Below, piece after piece: positions 25,490 to 31,296 of a stretch of DNA of 33,554 nucleotides (its first letter is position 1; the number at the start of each line of letters is the position of its first letter). Location of the stretch: the NCBI GenBank assembly GCA_903892045.1, contig CAITGX010000449.1, positions 1 through 33,554 on the forward strand, read 5' to 3'. This DNA is from an uncultured Planctomycetota bacterium. Its GTDB lineage: Bacteria > Planctomycetota > UBA1135 > GCA-002686595. Under the pieces are notes generated by a model that made no database searches, was not told the origin of the DNA, and saw nothing but the letters and a program-made list of their open reading frames with translations. The position numbers were made by a program, and so were the translations under genes.

Positions 25490-28336
25490 ATGAGCTCTCC
25501 GCGTCGCTCGCTGTGGGCCGCGGCCCTCCTGTTCGTGCTCTCGGGGCTCACGGGCCTCGTGTACGAGACCGTGTGGTTCAAGCGACTGGGCCACGCCTGG
25601 GGCAGCTCTTCTCTGGCGATGGCGAGCGTCGTCGCGACGTTCCTGTGCGGTCTCGGGCTCGGAGCCTGGATCGCGGGGCGCATCGCGGATCGCTCGCGGC
25701 GACCGTTGGCGCTGTACGGCTGGTGCGAGCTCGGCATCGCCGCGCTCGCGCTGCTCGTGCCCTTCGAGTTCCACTGGCTGCTCGAGAGCGCCGCGCCACT
25801 CGCCCACGAGCTCTCCGACTCGCCGGTCCTGCTCGTGGGCCTGCGCTTCGCGCTCACGTTCCTCGTCATCGGTCCGCCGTGCGTGCTGATGGGAGCCACG
25901 CTGCCGCTGCTCACGCGTCAGTTCGCGGCGCAAGGCCTGTCACTCGGCGCGTCCGCGGCGTGGCTCTACGCGTTCAACGCGCTCGGTGCCGCCGCAGGCG
26001 CCTGGCTCGCGGGTTTCTTCCTGCTCGAGCAGTTCGGACTGGGCTGGACCAACGGCCTCGCAGCCGCCGTGAACGCGGCGGTCGGCCTCGCGGCGCTCGC
26101 GCTGGCGCGCACGGTCGAGACGTCGGACACCGCGTACGTCGAGCCCGCGACACTGGAAGTCGAGGAGGTCTCTCCGCGCTCACTGCAGCTCGCCGCGCTC
26201 GGAAGCGGCGTGGCATCGATCACGCTGCAGATGCTGTGGGCGCGCGAGCTCGCGCTGCTCCTCGGCGGCACGACCTATGCCTTCAGCGCCACGCTCGCGA
26301 TCTTCATCCTCGGCATCGGGCTCGGCAGCCTGTGGTTCCGCCTGGGCTTCTCCGAGCGCCCGCGGCTCGAGAAGCTCGTGAGCCTCGCGGCGGCGCTCGT
26401 GGTGCTCGCGACGCTCGGCGGCCTCGCTCTGGAGCCCGGCCTCGCGCGCGCCGTCGGCTACCTCCGCGACGGGCGCGGCGACGGCGGCTTCAACGCGGTG
26501 CTGTGCGCCTCGACGGCTGCGGTCCTGCAGCTCCTGCCCACCGTCGGCATGGGGCTCCTCTTCCCGGCGCTCGTGCAGCTCTCGCGCCAAGGCGCGGCGC
26601 GCGCGGGCCACGCGGTCGGTGCGCTCTACGCGTGGAACACCGCCGGATCGATCGCGGGCGCCGCCTGCGGCGCGCTGCTGCTCCTGCCCGCGCTCGGCAG
26701 CTTCTGGACTTTCCGTGCGGCACTGCTCGTGTACGCGCTCTTGCCACTCCTGCTCTTCCGTGCCCGCGCCTTCGCCGTCGCGACCTCGATCGCCTGCGCC
26801 ACGGTGCTGCTCTCCGACTGGCGCCGGCCCGACCCGCTCGACACCAACGTCGGCAGCTACATGTACGGCCCGACGACGCCCGACGACGTGCGCGCCACGA
26901 TGCGGCCGGTGTTCTTCGAGGAAGGCGCCAACTGCAACGTGCTCGTGCTGCAGGGCGAGAAGCTCGCGCTCGAGGGCGGCGCGAAGCCCGAGGAGTTCTT
27001 CAACCTGCGTTCGAACGGCAAGGTCGACGCATCGACGGGCGAGGACATGCCGACGCAGCTCGGCATCACGTGGGTGCCGCAGTTCCTGCGTCCCGCCGCG
27101 CGCAACGTGCTCGTGATCGGCATGGGTTCAGGGACGACCGCGGGCGCGGCCGCGCTGCTGCCCGGCACGCAGGTCACGGTGTGCGAGATCGAGCGCGGCG
27201 TGATCGAGTCGACTCGCTGGTTCGAGAGCGTCAATCACCGGCCGCTCGAGCGCGACAACGTGCAGGTCGTGGTCGACGACGGCCGCAGCTTCCTCCAAGG
27301 CCACCCCGGCGGCTGGGACATCATCGTCAGCGAGCCCTCGAATCCGTGGATCGCCGGCGTCGCGAACCTCTTCACCGAGGAGTACTACCGCACCGCACAG
27401 CGCAAGCTCGCGCAGGGCGGAGTGCTCGCGCAGTGGCTGCAGACGTACTCGTTCGATGCAGAGGACTACGCGCTGGTCGTGCGCACGGTGCAGCGCGTGT
27501 TCCCGCGCTGCGCGTTCCTCCGGCTCGGACACTACGACACGCTGATCCTCGCGAGCGAAGCGGAGCTCTTCCCCGATGCGGGGACGCTCGATCGCACCCA
27601 GCGCAAGGTCGACGCGATCCCGGAAGTGATCGCCGACCTCGAGCGCCACTTTGGCTCGCGCGACGTGCGCTCGGTGATCCTGCAGCGACTGTGGCTCGAC
27701 GAGCACGGCCTCGCGCGCTTCACCGCCACGCTCGGCGGCAGCGACCTCAACACCGACCTCAACATGCGGCTCGAGTTCGCCGCGCCACGCAGGCTCTTCG
27801 GCGAACTGACCGACCCTGCCGAGCGCACGTTCAAGCTCCTGATGCAGTCGGCGGACAGCACGCTCCACCCGAACCTGTTCACGCGCTGGCGCTGCGGACC
27901 CGAGCAGCTGCCAGCCCTCAAGGAGCTGAAGTCCAGCATGCTCCGCGCCGAGGCCATCGCTCCGGCAGCCGCGGTGGTCGCGCTGGGCCTCGCCTACGCC
28001 GACGATGACGGCGAGCTCGTCGCGGACCGCCTCCTGCTCGACGGCTCCATCCCACCGCAGGAGTTCCGCGAGCAGGTGACGCGCCTCGCCAGCAGCGCGC
28101 CACTGGAGGTGCTGCGCCTGGGGCACCAGCTCGGCGAGCTCGGACAGCACAACGCCGCGCGCGTCGTGTTCGAGCTGCTCACCGAGCGCTTTGCGAACTC
28201 GGCGACGGCGTGGCACGGGCTCTCCGTGCAGCAGCGGAGCCTCGGCGACGGCGCAGCCGCGGACGCTTCTCTCGCGCGTGCCCGCGAGCTCGACCCGCTC
28301 CACGACCGCTTGCTGCAGTTGCCCGCAGCTCGCTAG
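25490..28336 (+). CDS. Fused membrane transporter-like / spermidine-synthase-like protein
   Basis: The 948-residue protein starts with many hydrophobic segments (about 10-450) holding the family mark LSGLTGLVYETVWFKRLGHAWG and FNALGAAAGAWLAGF. A SAM-methyltransferase-like fold follows, with VIGMGSGTTAG near 541-551, an acidic CEIERGV strand end and VVDDGRSFL. The C-terminal 200 residues are helical and TPR-like. Where true spermidine synthases have a catalytic Asp motif, this protein has SEPSNPW near 614, usual in the fused MFS/SpeE-like group, so aminopropyl transfer is doubtful. Substrate and role are unknown. It is third in the selenoprotein-aminotransferase operon. Its stop shares CTAG with the convergent gene. 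Confidence 0.82.
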   Translation: MSSPRRSLWAAALLFVLSGLTGLVYETVWFKRLGHAWGSSSLAMASVVATFLCGLGLGAWIAGRIADRSRRPLALYGWCELGIAALALLVPFEFHWLLESAAPLAHELSDSPVLLVGLRFALTFLVIGPPCVLMGATLPLLTRQFAAQGLSLGASAAWLYAFNALGAAAGAWLAGFFLLEQFGLGWTNGLAAAVNAAVGLAALALARTVETSDTAYVEPATLEVEEVSPRSLQLAALGSGVASITLQMLWARELALLLGGTTYAFSATLAIFILGIGLGSLWFRLGFSERPRLEKLVSLAAALVVLATLGGLALEPGLARAVGYLRDGRGDGGFNAVLCASTAAVLQLLPTVGMGLLFPALVQLSRQGAARAGHAVGALYAWNTAGSIAGAACGALLLLPALGSFWTFRAALLVYALLPLLLFRARAFAVATSIACATVLLSDWRRPDPLDTNVGSYMYGPTTPDDVRATMRPVFFEEGANCNVLVLQGEKLALEGGAKPEEFFNLRSNGKVDASTGEDMPTQLGITWVPQFLRPAARNVLVIGMGSGTTAGAAALLPGTQVTVCEIERGVIESTRWFESVNHRPLERDNVQVVVDDGRSFLQGHPGGWDIIVSEPSNPWIAGVANLFTEEYYRTAQRKLAQGGVLAQWLQTYSFDAEDYALVVRTVQRVFPRCAFLRLGHYDTLILASEAELFPDAGTLDRTQRKVDAIPEVIADLERHFGSRDVRSVILQRLWLDEHGLARFTATLGGSDLNTDLNMRLEFAAPRRLFGELTDPAERTFKLLMQSADSTLHPNLFTRWRCGPEQLPALKELKSSMLRAEAIAPAAAVVALGLAYADDDGELVADRLLLDGSIPPQEFREQVTRLASSAPLEVLRLGHQLGELGQHNAARVVFELLTERFANSATAWHGLSVQQRSLGDGAAADASLARARELDPLHDRLLQLPAAR

Positions 28337-29655
28337 CGCGCCCGCGCCTTGGCGTTGGCGAGCAGCGACTCGAGCTGCGCGAGCGCCGCCGGATCGGTGA
28401 GTTCCCTGCGCGCGCGCGCGATGAGCTCTTCCTGCAGGCTTCCGAGCCCCCCGCGCGTCGCCGCGCCCGCGAGCGTGACGAAGGCCGCCGGGCGACGATC
28501 GACGCCGAGCACGACTGCGCACAGGGCGCTCGCGTCCGGCCCGCGACCGATGGCGGCGAGCGCCTCGACGTGCATCGACGCCGCAGCGAGCGTCGATGTG
28601 CGCCGCACCTCGAACGGATCGATGCCCTTGGACTGCGGCTCCGGGACGGGCCGACCTTCCTTGGCAGCCTTCTCGGCCTCGGCAGCCGTGCGCGCGAGGT
28701 CCTCGGCCAGAGCGCGATAGCGGGCATCGAAGTCCGCGAGGAAGTTGGGGCGCCCGGCGAGAAACTCCTCGAAGCGCCGCTCGCGGAACAGGCTCTGCGC
28801 CACCATGTCCGAGAAGCTCGCGGCGAGCACTTCGGGCGCGACGTCGCCCTTGGCCTTGAGCGCGCGCCAGGTCTCGAGCTGCTTCTCGGGGGTCACCAGC
28901 GCGGAGTTCAGCGCCGCCAAGTCGAGCGCCAGCTCGAGCTGCACGTCGCCTTCCTTGGGCTCGAGGAGCCGCGCCGCGAGCGCGTCGCGCCGTGTCACGA
29001 GCTCCCGGCGCACCGGCTTCATGCGGTTCGCCATCTGCCCGAGCTTGTAGATCGTCGCTTCGCGGCGCATCTGCACGAACTCGGGCTCGTTCGCGCCGTT
29101 GTCCCACGCCCACAGGTAGTGCTCGATCGCGCGCTCGTGCAGGAGCACGTCGATGTAGCAGTCGCCGAGCAAGGCACGCGCGAGCGCACTCTTCGGGTTG
29201 TCCTTCACGCGCGCGCGCGCCGGCGCCATGAAGTCCACGTGCTTGAGCATCGGCTGCATCGCTGCCATGAGCGCGCGCGGCTCGACCTCGCCGCTCCAGC
29301 GCTCGACCTCCGCTGCGCTCGCGTTGCACAGGACGACGGCTCCCGCACCATCGACGCCGAGGGCCCCGGCGACGGCCGGAGCACTCGCCAGATCGAGCTT
29401 GACCGCCACCGCGCGAGCCTCGAGCCAGCGCACGAACACGGCGTCCTGCAGCACGCTCGCTTCGAAGCTGCGGCCCGCCTCGGTGCGCGAGTCGAAGAAG
29501 CCGAGCACCAACGCGCGCTTCTCCTCGCGCGCCGCCAGCTGGGCAGCCTCGACGGGGATGGGGCGGTAGCCCTGCGGCGGGGCCTGCGGAGCCGGTGCCG
29601 GAGAGGGGTCCTGCGTGACGGCCAGGGCGAGGGCGAGAAGAGCGTGGTGCAGCAT
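28333..29655 (-). CDS. Secreted protein with Cys-less thioredoxin-like region and helical repeats
   Basis: The 440-residue protein starts with a short signal peptide (MLHHALLALALAVTQ) and a Pro/Ala linker. Residues about 35-125 look like a thioredoxin fold (EEKRALVLGFFDSRTEAGRSF, then VAVKLDLASAP), but the CxxC site is replaced and no redox cysteine is present. The remainder is helical and TPR-like (SALARALLGDCYIDVLLHERAIEHYLWAWD). Function is unknown, possibly a periplasmic scaffold. ATG 29655 is chosen because GGGGAG lies 5 nt upstream; the frame is open upstream only as a shadow. Its stop overlaps the stop of the convergent gene in CTAG (28333-28336). Confidence 0.72.
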   Translation of the reverse strand: MLHHALLALALAVTQDPSPAPAPQAPPQGYRPIPVEAAQLAAREEKRALVLGFFDSRTEAGRSFEASVLQDAVFVRWLEARAVAVKLDLASAPAVAGALGVDGAGAVVLCNASAAEVERWSGEVEPRALMAAMQPMLKHVDFMAPARARVKDNPKSALARALLGDCYIDVLLHERAIEHYLWAWDNGANEPEFVQMRREATIYKLGQMANRMKPVRRELVTRRDALAARLLEPKEGDVQLELALDLAALNSALVTPEKQLETWRALKAKGDVAPEVLAASFSDMVAQSLFRERRFEEFLAGRPNFLADFDARYRALAEDLARTAAEAEKAAKEGRPVPEPQSKGIDPFEVRRTSTLAAASMHVEALAAIGRGPDASALCAVVLGVDRRPAAFVTLAGAATRGGLGSLQEELIARARRELTDPAALAQLESLLANAKARAR

Positions 29656-29826
29656 GTGTCTCCCCAAGTATCCCCCACTGACCACCTGCGTGGACAGGTG
29701 CACGGGCCGCAAGGGCTCCTCGGGCCTCCCCGGTGTCGACTGGGGCATGGCACGGACTTCGCTTTGCCTGCCTGCGGCGGCAGCGGGCCCTGAAGCCCGT
29801 GCCAGCCCCCTCGGAAAGGAGTGCCC
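29656..29826. promoter_or_regulatory. Divergent region with a sigma-54-like promoter candidate
   Basis: This 171-bp gap separates the Cys-less thioredoxin-like gene from the WVPGH gene. On the plus strand, TGGCACG (29748-29754), GACT, then TCGCT (29759-29763) matches the sigma-54 pattern TGGCACG-N4-TTGCW with one mismatch and correct GG-N10-GC spacing. Transcription would start near 29774, about 50 nt before the next ATG. A weak hairpin (CGGGC with GCCCG) follows. No clear promoter was seen for the minus-strand gene. Confidence 0.35.
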
Positions 29827-30201
29827 ATGAAGCCTATCGCTCGCCGCGCGCTCGCCCTCGCGCCCCTGCTCCTCGCACCGCTCCTGCTCGCCCCCGTGGC
29901 AGTCGCGCAGACGCAACTGGATGTGCGCCTGCGCACGCCGCGCCGCGCGCCCATGCCGACGCGCTGCACGGTGCGGGAATGGGTGCCGGGGCACTACGAG
30001 ACTCGCCTCGAGCGCGTCTGGGTCCCGGGAGCGACGCGGCAGGAGTGGCGGCCCGCGCGCGAGGAGTGGCGCCTCGACCTGCGCGGCTGCGCGGTGCTCG
30101 TGCTCGTCGAGCCGGGCCGCTGGATCACGGTGACCGAGCCCGGTCGCTTCGAGACGCGCGAGCGACGCGAGTGGGTCCCGGGGCACTGGCGGATGCGCTA
30201 G
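29827..30201 (+). CDS. Small secreted WVPGH-repeat protein
   Basis: The 124-residue protein has a strong signal peptide (LALAPLLLAPLLLAPVAVAQ, about 9-28) and an Arg/Glu-rich mature part. That part has three copies of a short motif: EWVPGHY (51-57), VWVPGAT (64-70) and EWVPGHW (115-121). One pair of cysteines (Cys47, Cys88) could form a disulfide. The motif recalls repeats that recur in planctomycete and proteobacterial exported proteins of unknown function. ATG 29827 is preferred to GTG 29821 because AAGGAG (29816-29821) is then at proper distance. A large perfect hairpin follows 68 bp downstream. Confidence 0.75.
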   Translation: MKPIARRALALAPLLLAPLLLAPVAVAQTQLDVRLRTPRRAPMPTRCTVREWVPGHYETRLERVWVPGATRQEWRPAREEWRLDLRGCAVLVLVEPGRWITVTEPGRFETRERREWVPGHWRMR

Positions 30202-30390
30202 GCGCCCGACGTCGGGGGAGCTTCGGGCCGCGGTCCTCACGGGCCACGGCGCAGGCTCCCGAGTGGAGGGTCCCCTGCGGCACGGTGCCGCAGGGGACCG
30301 ATTCGTCCGCGTCGCGCGAGGCGTGCAAGCGGGACATCGCTGTGGGATGCTTCCCGCGCCGCGCAGTCGCCGCTCGCGAGCCGCGCGTCC
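30202..30390. other. Gap between the WVPGH gene and the EamA gene
   Basis: This 189-bp gap contains the 31-nt inverted repeat described separately. Beyond it I see no convincing promoter for the EamA gene and no small ORF worth calling. Confidence 0.5.
30269..30299. terminator. Perfect 15-1-15 inverted repeat, probable terminator hairpin
   Basis: GGTCCCCTGCGGCAC (30269-30283), a single G, then GTGCCGCAGGGGACC (30285-30299) form a perfect palindrome; in RNA this gives at least a 14-bp stem with a 3-nt loop. It is the strongest hairpin seen in the window and lies 68 bp after a stop codon. There is no U tract (GATTCGTCC follows), so it may act as a strong pause or terminator, an RNA-stabilising end, or a protein site. 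Confidence 0.6.
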
Positions 30391-31296
30391 ATGTCCGAGA
30401 GCAAGAAGTCGCCCACGCCGCTCGCCGTGGCCCTGCTGGTCGCGCTCCTGTGCGCGATCTGGGGCAGCACGTGGATCGTGATCCGCGGCGGGCTCGAGGT
30501 GCTGCCGCCCTTCACGGCCGCTGCCGCGCGCTTCGTGATCGCCGCGCTCGCCATGACGCTGGTCACGGCGGCGCTGCGGCACCGCGAGGGCGGTGGCAAG
30601 CCGCCGACGTGGCTGTGGATCGCGCTGGGCACGCTCAACTTCTTCGGTTCCTACGCGATCGTGTACCGCACGGAGACGCTCCTGCCGTCGGGGCTCGTCG
30701 CGCTCCTGTGGGGCGTGTTCCCGATGCTCTCCGCGCTCGCCGGTCACTTCTTCCTGCCGGGAGAGCGCCTGCGCGGCGCACACTGGATGGGCTTCGGTCT
30801 CGGGCTCGCGGGACTGGCGCTGCTGTTCCTCACCGACGTGGCGAGCTTCGGACCCGAGGGCATCCCTGCAGCCGCGGTCCTGCTCATCTCCCCCATCGTG
30901 TCGACGATCGGCAACACGTTCGCCAAGCGCAGTGGCAAGGGCGTGAGCTCGCTCGAGCTCAATCGCAACGCGATGGCGCTCGGAGCCGTCCTGCTCTCGC
31001 TGCTCGCCTGCGCCACGGAGGAGCCGCTCGCGGTCGAGTGGAACGCGCGAGCGGTGTTGAGCGTGACGTACCTCGCGCTCGCGGGCACGGTGCTGACCTT
31101 CGGCCTCTACTACTGGCTGATGCGACACGTGGCCGCGAATCAGCTCAGCCTGATCGCCTATGTGACGCCCGTGGTGGCGCTGGCACTCGGCTTCGCCTTT
31201 GGCGAGCGGCTCACGCCTTGGACGGCCGCGGGCGCGACCCTGATCGTCGGCAGCGTCGCGCTGGTCGTGCGCGTGCCCAAGCGCGGCGACGGCTAG
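30391..31296 (+). CDS. EamA-family (DMT superfamily) transporter
   Basis: The 301-residue inner-membrane protein has about ten hydrophobic segments in two EamA halves. The first has AIWGSTWIVIRGGLEVLPPFTAAAARFVIA and ALLWGVFPMLSALAGHFFLPGERL; the second has YWLMRHVAANQLSLIAYVTPVVALALGFAFGERLT, with the typical P-x-x-A-x-x-x-G-x-x-x-x-G-E-x pattern in both. DMT members usually export amino acids or other metabolites; the substrate cannot be told. ATG 30391 is the family start. Its TAG shares CTAG with the convergent GH38 gene stop (31293-31296). Confidence 0.9.
   Translation: MSESKKSPTPLAVALLVALLCAIWGSTWIVIRGGLEVLPPFTAAAARFVIAALAMTLVTAALRHREGGGKPPTWLWIALGTLNFFGSYAIVYRTETLLPSGLVALLWGVFPMLSALAGHFFLPGERLRGAHWMGFGLGLAGLALLFLTDVASFGPEGIPAAAVLLISPIVSTIGNTFAKRSGKGVSSLELNRNAMALGAVLLSLLACATEEPLAVEWNARAVLSVTYLALAGTVLTFGLYYWLMRHVAANQLSLIAYVTPVVALALGFAFGERLTPWTAAGATLIVGSVALVVRVPKRGDG

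Noticed and set aside
24661-28008. 1115-codon plus-strand open frame overlapping the aminotransferase and SpeE-like genes
   Set aside because: Its Arg/Ala-rich translation lacks motifs; the two overlapping genes in the other frame have complete family signatures.
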